A stretch of DNA of 44,022 nucleotides from Paracoccus luteus (GTDB lineage: Bacteria > Pseudomonadota > Alphaproteobacteria > Rhodobacterales > Rhodobacteraceae). Both the position numbers and the translations under genes were made by a program. Below, in pieces: positions 8,861-17,072 of the stretch. The notes beneath the pieces were generated by a model. The model was not told where the DNA came from and ran no database searches. It saw only the letters and a list, made by a program, of their open reading frames with translations. The stretch is from assembly GCF_004522155.1 (NCBI RefSeq), contig NZ_SDEA01000006.1, forward strand, positions 136,892 through 180,913, read 5' to 3'. Numbering within the stretch: position 1 is the stretch's first letter; each line of letters starts with the position of its first letter.

Positions 8861-9780
8861 CCGATCTGTCCACCCGCTCTCCGTCCACCCGCGACTGGCT
8901 GCTGTCCGACGCGCCGTCCACGCGGCGGCAGGCGCGGCTGGGGTCGCTGTATCAGGGCTGGCTGACCTTCCGCGCCAACACGCTGGCGATGGTCGGGCTG
9001 GTCATCCTGATCGCGCTGGCGCTGATGGCGATTTTTGCGCCGTGGCTTTCGCCCTATGACCCGGTGGCGCAGAACCTTGCCGACCGGCTGATGCCGCCTT
9101 CGGCGGCGCATTGGCTGGGCACGGACGCGCTGGGGCGCGACATCCTGTCCCGGATCATCTGGGGCAGCCGGGTGACGCTGTTCATCGTGGGCACCGTCGC
9201 GCTGATCTCGCCCATCCTGGGACTGCTGATCGGGACGGTCGCGGGTTTTGCCGGCGGCTGGGTGGACCAGATCCTGATGCGGATCACCGACATCTTTCTG
9301 GCATTCCCCAAGCTTATCCTTGCGCTGGCGCTGGTCGCGGCGCTGGGGCCGGGCATCGTCAACGCGGTGCTGGCGCTGGCGATCACCGGCTGGCCGCCCT
9401 ATGCCCGGCTCGCGCGGGCCGAGACGCTGGCGGTGCGCAATGCCGACTATATCGCCGCGGCGCGGCTGCAGGGCGCGGGACCGGCGCGGCTGCTGATCGG
9501 GCACGTCTGGCCGATGTGCGTGAGTTCCCTGATCGTGCGGGTGGCGCTGGACATGGCGGGGATCATCCTGTCGGCTGCGGGGCTGGGCTTTCTTGGCCTC
9601 GGCGCGCAGCCGCCCCTGCCGGAATGGGGCGCGATGATTTCCGACGGGCGAACCTATATCCTGGATCACTGGTGGGTGGCGGCGATGCCGGGGATGGCGA
9701 TCTTCATCGTCAGCCTTGCGTTCAACCTGCTGGGTGATGGCTTGCGCGACGTGCTGGACCCCAAGGGGGCCAAGGAATGA
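8857..9780 (+). CDS. ABC transporter permease, DppC type
   Basis: Second permease of the peptide-type importer, 307 residues. It has the N-terminal cytoplasmic stretch and first membrane segment (MVGLVILIALALMAIFAPWL) followed by the family signature LGTDALGRDILSRIIWGSR. An EAA-type loop is seen near AARLQGAGPARLLIGHVWP, and the C-terminus has the usual WWVAAMPGMAIFIVSLAFN. Its ATG overlaps the stop of the DppB-type gene (ATGA), and its stop overlaps the start of the first ATPase gene the same way, so the transporter is translationally coupled. It pairs with the DppB-type protein to form the channel. Confidence 0.95.
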   Translation: MTDLSTRSPSTRDWLLSDAPSTRRQARLGSLYQGWLTFRANTLAMVGLVILIALALMAIFAPWLSPYDPVAQNLADRLMPPSAAHWLGTDALGRDILSRIIWGSRVTLFIVGTVALISPILGLLIGTVAGFAGGWVDQILMRITDIFLAFPKLILALALVAALGPGIVNAVLALAITGWPPYARLARAETLAVRNADYIAAARLQGAGPARLLIGHVWPMCVSSLIVRVALDMAGIILSAAGLGFLGLGAQPPLPEWGAMISDGRTYILDHWWVAAMPGMAIFIVSLAFNLLGDGLRDVLDPKGAKE

Positions 9781-10661
9781 CCGCCCCGCTGCTGTCCATC
9801 CGCGACCTGCGCGTGACGTTCCCGACGCGTCAGGGCGAGTTTCAGGCCGTGCGCGGCGTCAGCTTTGACCTTGGCCGCGAGCGTCTGGGCGTCGTCGGCG
9901 AAAGCGGCTCGGGCAAGTCGATGACCGGGCGCGCCATCCTCGGACTGGTGCGCCCGCCGGGACGGGTCACGGCCGCGCGCATGGACTTGGACGGACAGCC
10001 CATCCTGAACCTGCCCGAGCGGCGGATGCGGGCGATCCGCGGCGGGCGGATCAGCATGGTCATGCAAGACCCCAAGTTCAGCCTGAACCCCGTCATGCGC
10101 GTGGGCCAGCAGATCATCGAGGCCTATCGCCTGCACGCCGGCGGCGGTCGCGCGCAGGCCCGCGCCAAGGCGATGGAAATGCTGGCCGCCGTCCAGATCC
10201 GCGACCCGGAACGCGTCTTTGACCTTTATCCGCACGAGGTCTCGGGCGGCATGGGCCAGCGCATCATGATCGCCATGATGCTGGCCCCCGACCCCGAAAT
10301 CCTGATCGCGGACGAACCGACCAGCGCGCTGGACGTGTCGGTCCGGGCCGAGGTTCTGAACATCATGGACGCGCTGGTGCGCGACCGCGGCATGGGGCTG
10401 ATCTTCATCAGCCACGACCTGAACCTTGTCGCGCAGTTCTGCGACCGGGTGCTGATCATGTATGCCGGCCGCGTGGTCGAGGAACTGCCCGCGCGCGACC
10501 TGCACGCCGCCCGCCACCCCTATACGCGCGGGCTGCTGGACAGCCTGCCGCGGCTGGACGCGCCGGTGGACCGGCTGGCGGTGCTCGAGCGTGAGGAGAG
10601 CTGGCGGACCGAAGCGATCGAAGGGTCGATGCTGGACGCGCAGCCGGGGGGATTGCGATGA
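9777..10661 (+). CDS. ABC transporter ATP-binding protein, DppD type
   Basis: A 294-residue ATPase of the peptide importer. Walker A is GESGSGKSM near residue 42, the ABC signature is SGGMGQR, Walker B with catalytic Glu is ILIADEPTSALD, and the switch His is in FISHDLNLV. The C-terminus has the oligopeptide-transporter extension (HPYTRGLLDSLP), although it lacks the cysteine cluster often found there. It overlaps both neighbours by ATGA. It works as a heterodimer with the next gene product to drive uptake. Confidence 0.95.
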   Translation: MTAPLLSIRDLRVTFPTRQGEFQAVRGVSFDLGRERLGVVGESGSGKSMTGRAILGLVRPPGRVTAARMDLDGQPILNLPERRMRAIRGGRISMVMQDPKFSLNPVMRVGQQIIEAYRLHAGGGRAQARAKAMEMLAAVQIRDPERVFDLYPHEVSGGMGQRIMIAMMLAPDPEILIADEPTSALDVSVRAEVLNIMDALVRDRGMGLIFISHDLNLVAQFCDRVLIMYAGRVVEELPARDLHAARHPYTRGLLDSLPRLDAPVDRLAVLEREESWRTEAIEGSMLDAQPGGLR

Positions 10662-11413
10662 CCCCGATGCTGGACGTGGCCGGGCTGGACGTGTGGTTCG
10701 GCCCCGCGCATGACCGCGTGACGGCGGTCCGGGGCGCGACCTTTGCCGTCGCCCCCGGCGAAAGCTTTGGGCTGGTCGGCGAAAGCGGGTCGGGGAAATC
10801 GACCATCCTGCGGGCGGTGACCGGGCTGATTTCCGGCTGGTCCGGCCGCATCGCGGTCGAGGGCAAGGCGGTCACGGCCATGCGCCGCGACCGGGCGTTC
10901 CAGAAGACCGTGCAGATGGTGTTCCAGGATCCCTATGCCAGCCTGCACCCGCGCCATTCGGTGGACCGGGTGCTGTCGGAAACGCTGGCGCTGCAGGGTC
11001 TGGGCGACGTGGACCGCCGCATCACGCGCCTGCTTGAGGATGTGGGGCTGGGCCGCGGCTTCCGGTTTCGCTATCCGCACCAGCTGTCGGGCGGGCAGCG
11101 CCAGCGCGTGGCCATCGCGCGGGCGCTTGCGGCAGAACCGCGGCTGTTGCTGCTGGACGAACCGACCAGCGCGCTGGATGTCAGCGTGCAGGCGGAAATC
11201 CTGAACCTGCTCAAGGATCTGCGGGCCGAACATCAGCTGACCTATGTGATGGTCAGCCACGATCTGGCGGTGGTGGCGCATATGTGCGACCGTCTGGCCG
11301 TCATGCAGGCGGGGCGCATCGTGGAAATCATGGACGCCGCGACCTTGCGCGCTGCGACCCCGCGCGAGGAATATTCCCGCGCCCTGATCGCCGCTTCGAC
11401 CTGGCAGCGCTGA
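10658..11413 (+). CDS. ABC transporter ATP-binding protein, DppF type
   Basis: Second ATPase of the importer, 251 residues. Walker A is GESGSGKST near residue 45, the signature is LSGGQRQR, Walker B is LLLLDEPTSALD, and the switch His is in MVSHDLAVV. It is shorter than many DppF/OppF proteins because the C-terminal extension is brief (EEYSRALIAASTWQR). It ends the five-gene operon and is followed after 55 bp by a strong hairpin and T-run. With one binding protein, two permeases and two ATPases, the importer looks complete and functional. Confidence 0.95.
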   Translation: MTPMLDVAGLDVWFGPAHDRVTAVRGATFAVAPGESFGLVGESGSGKSTILRAVTGLISGWSGRIAVEGKAVTAMRRDRAFQKTVQMVFQDPYASLHPRHSVDRVLSETLALQGLGDVDRRITRLLEDVGLGRGFRFRYPHQLSGGQRQRVAIARALAAEPRLLLLDEPTSALDVSVQAEILNLLKDLRAEHQLTYVMVSHDLAVVAHMCDRLAVMQAGRIVEIMDAATLRAATPREEYSRALIAASTWQR

Positions 11414-11468
11414 CCCCGTGACCGAAATCGCGGGGGTGCCCGTTGGGACACCGCGCCGGAACGGCAAA

Positions 11469-11498
11469 GGGGGCGCCCGCTGGCGCCCCCCTTTTTCC
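11469..11498 (+). terminator. intrinsic terminator after the ABC importer operon
   Basis: A 9-bp perfect stem (GGGGGCGCC at 11469-11477, GGCGCCCCC at 11482-11490) with a CGCT loop, followed by CTTTTTCC. It lies between the DppF-type gene and csbD, which converge here. On the opposite strand a short AAA/TTT run also flanks the stem, so it may serve both genes. Confidence 0.9.
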
Positions 11499-11514
11499 GA
11501 AACTCTCCGGCCGA

Positions 11515-11715
11515 TCAGACGTGGCGGCGGAAAAAGTCGTTCATCTTCTCGTCGACCTCGGTCTTGGCCCAGCCATAGCGTTCCTGCAGCTTGCCCGCCA
11601 TGCGGTCGCGGTCGCCCTCGATCTGGGTCAGATCGTCGTCGGTCAGGTCGCCCCACTGCTGTTTGACCGAGCCCTTGAGTTGGTCCCATTTGCCTTGGAT
11701 GACATCCCAGTTCAT
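11515..11715 (-). CDS. CsbD family stress protein
   Basis: A 66-residue acidic/basic hydrophilic protein with the CsbD hallmarks: [20 protein letters not shown], then [19 protein letters not shown] and [16 protein letters not shown]. CsbD-like proteins are small and abundant under general stress, and their molecular function is unknown. The start is fixed by an excellent ribosome-binding site (AAAGGAGGATGCG before ATG). A perfect match to the alphaproteobacterial EcfG-type promoter (GGAAC, 17 nt, CGTT) lies just upstream, so stress induction is likely. Confidence 0.95.
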   Translation of the reverse strand: MNWDVIQGKWDQLKGSVKQQWGDLTDDDLTQIEGDRDRMAGKLQERYGWAKTEVDEKMNDFFRRHV

Positions 11716-11748
11716 CGCATCCTCCTTTGGATGTGGTTACGGGATTTC

Positions 11749-11774
11749 AACGCGCTGCGCGCGGTCTCGGTTCC
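11749..11774 (-). promoter_or_regulatory. candidate EcfG-type general-stress promoter of csbD
   Basis: On the minus strand GGAAC (11770-11774) and CGTT (11749-11752) are separated by exactly 17 nt, the reported EcfG consensus spacing in alphaproteobacteria. The CGTT box is 33 nt from the csbD start codon, leaving a short leader with a strong ribosome-binding site. csbD-like genes are typical members of such regulons. No ecfG, nepR or phyR gene is in this window, so the sigma factor itself is not shown. Confidence 0.6.
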
Positions 11775-11784
11775 GGCGTCCCCG

Positions 11785-12735
11785 TCAGGCGACCCGGTCG
11801 GGCAGGTCGCGCCCTTCGTCCAGCGCCACGACATTCGCCATCGCGCGCAGCGCCATGTCGGTGCGCACGTCGTCCGCCGCGGTGCCCAGATGCGGCAACA
11901 GCACGGCGTTTTCCAGCGCGGTCAGGGCAGGGGGGACGACCGGCTCACGCTCATAGACGTCAAGGCCCGCGCCCGCGATGCGGCGCGCAGACAGCGCCGC
12001 GATCAGTGCCGCCTCGTCCACCACGTCGCCGCGCGCGACGTTGATCAGGATCGCGTGCGGCGGCATGGCGGCAAGCTCGGCCGCGCCGATCAGGTGGCGG
12101 GTGGCGCTGCCGCCCGGAACCGCCAGCACCACGATGTCCGACGCGGCCAGCAGCGCGGGCAGGTCGGCCGCCTGCTCGGCGGGGAAATCCACGGCCACGC
12201 GCGAGCGGTTGTGAAACAGCACCCGCATCCCAAAGCCGAAATGACAGCGCCGCGCGATGGCCTGTCCGATCCGCCCCATGCCCACGATGCCCACGGTGCG
12301 GCCGGTGACGTGCATCCCCAGCAACTGGGTCGGCTGCCAGCCGGTCCAGCGACCGGCGCGGACCAGCCGCTCGCCCTCGGCCGCGCGGCGGGCGGTCATC
12401 AGGATCAGGGTCAGCGCGATGTCGGCGGTGGCGTCGGTGACGACGCCGGGGGTGTTGGTGACGGCGACGCCCGCCGCGCGGGCCGCGTCCACGTCGATGT
12501 GGTTGAACCCCGCGCCGAAATTCGCCAGCAGCCGGCAGCGATGCGGCCCGCCCGCCAGCGCGGCGGCGGTGAAGCCGTCACCCAGCGTCGGGATGATCGC
12601 GTCGTATCCGGCCAGCGCCGCGCGGGCCTCGGCCTCGGTCAGGGGGGCGGTGTCGTCGCGAAGGGTGGCGTCGAAGCGGGCGCGCAGGGCCGCCTCGGCG
12701 CGGTCGGTCATCCGGCGGGTGACAAGCAGGCGCAT
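11785..12735 (-). CDS. D-2-hydroxyacid dehydrogenase (glyoxylate/hydroxypyruvate reductase type)
   Basis: A 316-residue NAD(P)-dependent D-isomer 2-hydroxyacid dehydrogenase. The Rossmann motif is VGIVGMGRIGQAIARR. The catalytic triad is visible as Arg in NVARGDVVDE, Glu in DVYEREPVV and His in LLPHLGTA. It likely reduces glyoxylate, hydroxypyruvate or another 2-oxoacid in the cytoplasm, and the precise substrate is not readable. Its ATG overlaps the stop of the csaA-like gene by 1 nt (TGATG), and that gene overlaps proC, so the three form a tightly coupled group. It is not obvious why these three functions travel together. Confidence 0.93.
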   Translation of the reverse strand: MRLLVTRRMTDRAEAALRARFDATLRDDTAPLTEAEARAALAGYDAIIPTLGDGFTAAALAGGPHRCRLLANFGAGFNHIDVDAARAAGVAVTNTPGVVTDATADIALTLILMTARRAAEGERLVRAGRWTGWQPTQLLGMHVTGRTVGIVGMGRIGQAIARRCHFGFGMRVLFHNRSRVAVDFPAEQAADLPALLAASDIVVLAVPGGSATRHLIGAAELAAMPPHAILINVARGDVVDEAALIAALSARRIAGAGLDVYEREPVVPPALTALENAVLLPHLGTAADDVRTDMALRAMANVVALDEGRDLPDRVA

Positions 12736-13094
12736 CAGAACATCCGTCCGCCGTTCGGGACCGGGCTGTCGGGGCCGATCAGCACCACCTGGCCGTCCGG
12801 GTCGGGCAGGCCCAGGACCAGCACCTCGGACATGACCTTGCCGATCTGGCGAGGGGGAAAGTTCACGACCGCCAGCACCTGCCGCCCGACCAGCGCGGCG
12901 GGGTCATAGTGGCGCGTGATCTGGGCCGAGCTGCGCTTTTCCCCGATGCCGGGGCCGAAATCGACCCACAGCTTGATCGCGGGCACCCGCGCCTCGGGGA
13001 AGGGTTCGGCGCGGATCACGGTGCCCGCGCGGATATCGACGGCGGCGAAATCGTCCCAGGCGATCTGCGGGGCAGGGTCGGCCGTGCCGCTCAT
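12735..13094 (-). CDS. csaA: tRNA-binding protein, CsaA type
   Basis: A 119-residue single OB-fold tRNA-binding domain (Trbp111/CsaA family). The opening FAAVDIRAGTVIRAEPFPEA and the later RQVLAVVNFPPRQIGKVMSE and LGLPDPDG match the family closely. CsaA has been described as a secretion-related chaperone in Bacillus and as a dimeric tRNA binder. Its role in alphaproteobacteria is uncertain. The start codon overlaps the stop of proC (ATGA), and its stop overlaps the start of the dehydrogenase gene. Confidence 0.92.
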   Translation of the reverse strand: MSGTADPAPQIAWDDFAAVDIRAGTVIRAEPFPEARVPAIKLWVDFGPGIGEKRSSAQITRHYDPAALVGRQVLAVVNFPPRQIGKVMSEVLVLGLPDPDGQVVLIGPDSPVPNGGRMF

Positions 13095-13900
13095 GCCCCC
13101 AGTTCCCGCCCGCGCGCGGCGGCGGCGGCGATGGTGCGCCGCATCAGGGGCGGCAGGCCGGTTTCCGGGTCCATCAGCTGCGCCAAGCCCGCCGCCGTGG
13201 TGCCGCCGGGCGAGGTCACGGCCTCGCGCAGCGCGGCGGGATCCTGATCCTCGTGGACGGCCAGCGCGCCCGCGCCCGCGACGGTGGCGCGGGCGAGTTC
13301 CAGCGCCAGCGGCGCGGACAGCCCCTCGGCCACGCCGGCGGCGGCCATCGCCTCGATCAGGTGAAAGACATAGGCGGGGCCCGACCCCGACAGGGCGGTG
13401 ACGGCGTCCATCTGCGTTTCGTCGTCCAGCCGCACCACGCGGCCCACCGTGGCCATCAGGCTTTCGGCCAGGTCCATCTCGGCCGCCCCCGCGCGGGAGT
13501 TGCCCACAAGGGCGGTGATGCCCTGCCCGATGGCGGCGGGGGTGTTCGGCATGGCGCGCACCACCGCGGCACCCGGAAAGGCCGCATCATAGGCCGCGAG
13601 GGTGACGCCCGCCGCGACGGACAGCACCAGCGTGCCGCGTCCGCCAAGTGCCGTCAGTTCCGGCAGCACGGCGCCCATCATCTGCGGCTTGACCGCCAGC
13701 ACCAGAACGGCGGGATCGGCGCGCAGCGGCCAGTTGACCGCGATGCCGCGTTCCTGGATCCAGGCGAGCGGGGCGGGGTCCACGACATGGACGGCCCGCG
13801 TGGCAAGCCCCTGCGCCAGCCAGCCTTTCAGCAAACCGCCGCCCATGCGGCCGCAGCCCACCAGCACCAGTCCGCGTTCGTTCAGATGTGCAAGATCCAT
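13091..13900 (-). CDS. proC: pyrroline-5-carboxylate reductase
   Basis: ProC reduces pyrroline-5-carboxylate to proline with NAD(P)H. The dinucleotide-binding start is LVLVGCGRMGGGLLKGWL, the central part has VVRAMPNTPAAIGQG, and the C-terminal dimer domain has the signature SGSGPAYVFHLIEAM and SPGGTTAAGL. I chose the ATG at 13900, preceded by GGGGGA, giving 269 residues, the usual family length. An upstream ATG at 13951 would add 17 residues unlike the family. It is the first gene of the proC-csaA-dehydrogenase group. With putA/putR in the same window, both synthesis and breakdown of proline are represented. Confidence 0.96.
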   Translation of the reverse strand: MDLAHLNERGLVLVGCGRMGGGLLKGWLAQGLATRAVHVVDPAPLAWIQERGIAVNWPLRADPAVLVLAVKPQMMGAVLPELTALGGRGTLVLSVAAGVTLAAYDAAFPGAAVVRAMPNTPAAIGQGITALVGNSRAGAAEMDLAESLMATVGRVVRLDDETQMDAVTALSGSGPAYVFHLIEAMAAAGVAEGLSAPLALELARATVAGAGALAVHEDQDPAALREAVTSPGGTTAAGLAQLMDPETGLPPLMRRTIAAAAARGRELGA

Positions 13901-13965
13901 CGCCGTCCCCCGTGGTCCCGCAAGGCCTAGCAGGCGTGGCGGGATGGGCAAGGGGGGACAAAGAT

Positions 13966-14022
13966 GGGGGCGCTGCCCCCGGCCCTGCGGGCCGCCCCCG
14001 GGATATTTGGCGCAGGAGAAAG
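13966..14022. repeat. hairpins plus GGGATATTTGG-type intergenic element
   Basis: Two adjacent small hairpins (GGGGGC-GCT-GCCCCC at 13966-13980, GGCCC-TGC-GGGCC at 13981-13993) are followed by CCCCCGGGATATTTGG and a purine-rich tail at 13995-14022. A very similar hairpin plus CCCCCGGGACATTTGG unit is found at 35331-35378, and a shorter version inside each 88-bp repeat near 26.4-26.6 kb. It sits between the YbjN-like gene and proC. It looks like a dispersed intergenic element, and its function is unknown. Confidence 0.6.
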
Positions 14023-14047
14023 CGCGCTGGCGGCGCGCGCCCTGCGT

Positions 14048-14551
14048 TCAGGCGCGGCCATAGGCGGCCGACAGCGCCACCTCCATCGCGGCGGGCGCGG
14101 TGGCATCGGCCCAGCAGGCCAGCTGGAAGGCGGGATAGAACCGCTCGCATGCCTCAAGCGCGGCGCGAATCATGCGGTCGATCTGCTCGGGGCCGGCGAT
14201 CGCCTCGCCGGCCAGCACCAGGCCATAGCGCCAGACCATCAGCTTTTGCGCCGCCCAGAAGGTGAAGCCGCCGTCCCATACCTGGTCGTTGGCAAGGTTC
14301 AGCACCTCGTGCAGGACCGGCAGCCGCGCCGCCGGCGGGTCCATGTCAAAGCTGCAGATCAGGCGCAGAACCTCGTCGCGCGGGGACCACGCCAGCGTCA
14401 GGGAATAGTTGCGCCACTGTCCCTGAACGGCCATCGCGATCTGGTCGTCGGCCAGACGGTCGAAGTCCCAGTCGTGATGCGCGGCGACCGTCTCGACGAT
14501 GTCGATGGGGTGGATGTCGTCGCTGTGGATGAAATGGTCCAGCTGCGCCAT
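14048..14551 (-). CDS. YbjN domain-containing protein
   Basis: A 167-residue soluble protein of the YbjN family, rich in Trp and acidic residues. Recognisable parts are HPIDIVETVAAHHDWDFDRL, the central LRLICSFDMDPPAARLPVLH and WDGGFTFWAAQKLMVWRYGL. The family is widespread in alphaproteobacteria. It resembles type III secretion chaperones in fold, and its role is unsettled. I chose the ATG at 14551, since upstream in-frame codons give a Pro/Arg-rich stretch unlike the family. It stands alone between proC and ubiB, all on the minus strand. Confidence 0.85.
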   Translation of the reverse strand: MAQLDHFIHSDDIHPIDIVETVAAHHDWDFDRLADDQIAMAVQGQWRNYSLTLAWSPRDEVLRLICSFDMDPPAARLPVLHEVLNLANDQVWDGGFTFWAAQKLMVWRYGLVLAGEAIAGPEQIDRMIRAALEACERFYPAFQLACWADATAPAAMEVALSAAYGRA

Positions 14552-14719
14552 GTCGTGCCCTGCCTGTCTGCGGCCGGGTTTACCCCCAACCTTTGGTGGC
14601 TGCCACAAGACCGGGGGGTCAGCCGCGATCCTGATACAACATAGGCTAAGGGGGGAATCGGGCGGACTGTAAAGCGAAAATGCAGTGACAGCCGCCACCG
14701 CGCGGCCGCGCGTGCGGCT

Positions 14720-16252
14720 TTAGCCCAGCATCGTTCCCATGACCGTCCCGGCGGCGACCAGCACGCCGCCGATCAGCCAGTCGCGCGCCCGCAGGGCCGG
14801 GGTCCAGCGGGGTGGCGGGGGCGGCGGGCGGGTGGCGGCGTCCAGCCCGCGCTCGATCAACTCGGGCAGCAGCGGGCCATAGCGGCCCAGCGTCTGCACC
14901 GCCCGAAGCCCGTCGCGCAGCGCCGCGCGCGGCCCGAGGCTGTCGCGGATATAGCGTTCCACGACCGGGCCCGCGGCCTTCCACATGTTGATCTGCGGGT
15001 CCAGCGTGCGGGCCACGCCCTCGACTACGACCATCGTGCGCTGCAGCAGGATCAGTTCCGTCCGGGTCTGCATGCCGAAGCGTTCGGTCACCTCGAACAG
15101 ATAGGCCAGCAGGTTCGCCATCGAGATGCGGCTGGCGTCGGCGCCGAAGATCGGCTCGCCCACGGCGCGCAGCGCGCGCGAGAATGCGGCGACGTCGCGG
15201 TCGCGCGGGACATAGCCCGCCTCGAAGTGCACGCGGGCCACGCGGTCATAGTCGCGCTGGATGAAGCCCATCAGGATCTCGGCATAGATCCGGCGGGTGT
15301 ATTCGTCGATCTCGCCCATGATGCCGAAATCGAACGCCGCGATGTCGCCGTTGGGCGACACGCGCAGGTTGCCCTGGTGCATGTCGGCGTGAAAGAACCC
15401 GTCGCGCAGCGCGTGGGACAGGAACAGCTGGATCATGCGTTCGGCCAGCGCGCGCGTGTCGTGGCCGGCGGCGCGGATCGCGGGGACGTCGCCCATCGGG
15501 ACGCCGTGCATCCAGTCGCTGGTCAGCACGCGGCGCGACGACAGGCCCCAGTCGGGGCGGGGCACATCGAAGCCCGCATCCTCGCGGGTGTTTTCCGCAA
15601 AGGCCGAGGCCGACGCGGCCTCGAGCCGGAAGTCCAGTTCCCCCAGCACCACCGATTCGAAGTGCCCGATGACGTCGCGCGGCCGCAGGCGGCGGCTGGA
15701 CGGCGACAGACGCTCGATCAGCCCGGCGGCAAAGTGAAAGGCGTCGATGTCGCGGCGGAACGCGGCCTCGATCCCGGGGCGCAGCACCTTGACGGCGACC
15801 TCGGCCCCGTCGCGGGCGCGGCGCGCGTAATGCACCTGCGCGATCGAGGCGGCGGCGACGGGTTCGGAAAACTCGGTGAACAGCGTCTCGACCGGGGCGG
15901 CGAGTTCCGAGGCCACCAGCGCCCGCGCCGTCGCCTGCGGAAACGGCGGCAGCCGGTCCTGCAGCATCCGCAGCTGGCCCGCCATCTCGGCCCCCACCAC
16001 ATCGGGGCGGGTGGAAAGGATCTGCCCGAACTTGATATAGGCCGGCCCCAGCGCCGTGATCGCCCGCGTGACGGGCGGCAGCGCCGGATCGCCGCGATAG
16101 CCCAGCCACGCAAAGGGCCAGCCCATGATGCGCGCGGCCAGCCGCACGCGGGGGGGCGCGTTCATCGCGTCCAGCGCGGCGCCCATCGCGCCCGTGCGTT
16201 CGAACGTGGCGCCCGTGCGGATCAGGCGCCAGATGTTGTGGGGGCCGCGCAT
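14720..16252 (-). CDS. ubiB: ubiquinone biosynthesis regulatory ATPase/kinase-like UbiB
   Basis: A 510-residue member of the UbiB/ABC1/COQ8 atypical kinase family needed for ubiquinone synthesis. The diagnostic KxGQ motif is in [16 protein letters not shown] (residues 71-86), the Ala-rich loop is AAASIAQVH, the ATP-contacting Lys is in VAVKVLRPG, and kinase-like catalytic motifs are [10 protein letters not shown] and [10 protein letters not shown]. The C-terminus has a poly-Pro stretch and a membrane anchor ([19 protein letters not shown]). It starts 1 nt after the ubiE stop, so ubiE-ubiB is one transcript. Confidence 0.96.
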   Translation of the reverse strand: MRGPHNIWRLIRTGATFERTGAMGAALDAMNAPPRVRLAARIMGWPFAWLGYRGDPALPPVTRAITALGPAYIKFGQILSTRPDVVGAEMAGQLRMLQDRLPPFPQATARALVASELAAPVETLFTEFSEPVAAASIAQVHYARRARDGAEVAVKVLRPGIEAAFRRDIDAFHFAAGLIERLSPSSRRLRPRDVIGHFESVVLGELDFRLEAASASAFAENTREDAGFDVPRPDWGLSSRRVLTSDWMHGVPMGDVPAIRAAGHDTRALAERMIQLFLSHALRDGFFHADMHQGNLRVSPNGDIAAFDFGIMGEIDEYTRRIYAEILMGFIQRDYDRVARVHFEAGYVPRDRDVAAFSRALRAVGEPIFGADASRISMANLLAYLFEVTERFGMQTRTELILLQRTMVVVEGVARTLDPQINMWKAAGPVVERYIRDSLGPRAALRDGLRAVQTLGRYGPLLPELIERGLDAATRPPPPPPRWTPALRARDWLIGGVLVAAGTVMGTMLG

Positions 16253-16253
16253 G

Positions 16254-17018
16254 TCAGATCACCCAGCCGGAATGCAGCGCGGCGATGCCCATCGACAGGT
16301 TGCGATACTGGACGCGGCCAAAGCCCGCATCGCGGATCATCGCGGCAAAGGTTTCCTGATCGGGAAAGCGGCGGATGGATTCCACCAGATACTGATAGCT
16401 GTCGCGGTCGCCCGCGACGATCTGGCCCAGCGGCGGAATGACGTTGAAGGAATAGCGGTCATAGGCCCATTGCAGCGCGGGCACCGGCAACTGGCTGAAC
16501 TCCAGCACCATCAGGCGGCCGCCGGGGCGCAGGACGCGCCGCGCCTCGGCCAAGGCATCGGGGATGCGGGTCACGTTGCGGATGCCGAAGCTGATCGTAT
16601 AGCGGTCAAAGCTGGCGTCGGCAAAGGGCAGGGCCATCGCATCGCCCGTGACCCAGGCCAGGCGGTCGGCCAGCCGGTCGGCCTCGGCGCGCTTGCGCCC
16701 CTCGACCAGCATCGATTCCGTCATGTCGCAGACCGTCACGCGGGCGGCGGGCGCGCGGCCCAGAAAGCGAAAGGCGATGTCGCCGGTCCCGCCCGCCACG
16801 TCCAGCAGGTGCTGGCCGTCGCGGGGCGCCAGCCAGTCCATCATCGCCGTCTTCCAGACGCGGTGGACGCCCACGCTCATCAAATCGTTCATGACGTCGT
16901 ATTTGGACGCCACGCGGGAAAAGACGCCGTGGACCAGACCGGCCTTTTCATCCTCGGCCACGTCGCGGAACCCGAAATGGGTCTGGCGGCCGGATTGTGT
17001 CGGGCGGGGGTCGGTCAT
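16254..17018 (-). CDS. ubiE: ubiquinone/menaquinone C-methyltransferase UbiE
   Basis: A 254-residue SAM-dependent methyltransferase that adds the ring C-methyl group in ubiquinone synthesis. Family marks are [13 protein letters not shown] and [20 protein letters not shown] at the N-terminus, motif [17 protein letters not shown], and later [17 protein letters not shown] and [14 protein letters not shown]. It lies directly upstream of ubiB and is divergent from mutM with 54 bp between the start codons, a common arrangement in Rhodobacterales. Confidence 0.97.
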   Translation of the reverse strand: MTDPRPTQSGRQTHFGFRDVAEDEKAGLVHGVFSRVASKYDVMNDLMSVGVHRVWKTAMMDWLAPRDGQHLLDVAGGTGDIAFRFLGRAPAARVTVCDMTESMLVEGRKRAEADRLADRLAWVTGDAMALPFADASFDRYTISFGIRNVTRIPDALAEARRVLRPGGRLMVLEFSQLPVPALQWAYDRYSFNVIPPLGQIVAGDRDSYQYLVESIRRFPDQETFAAMIRDAGFGRVQYRNLSMGIAALHSGWVI

Positions 17019-17072
17019 AGGTCAGTCTTTCCGTGCCGTTGCGCGCGGCACCATGCGACGGATGGGGGCGGA

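Noticed and set aside
13901..13951. Upstream start for proC
   Set aside because: The added 17 residues do not resemble ProC, and the ATG at 13900 has a strong ribosome-binding site and gives the usual length.
14690..14720. GCGCGGCCGCGC palindrome near the ubiB end as a regulatory site
   Set aside because: Short GC palindromes are expected by chance in such GC-rich DNA, and nothing else supports it.
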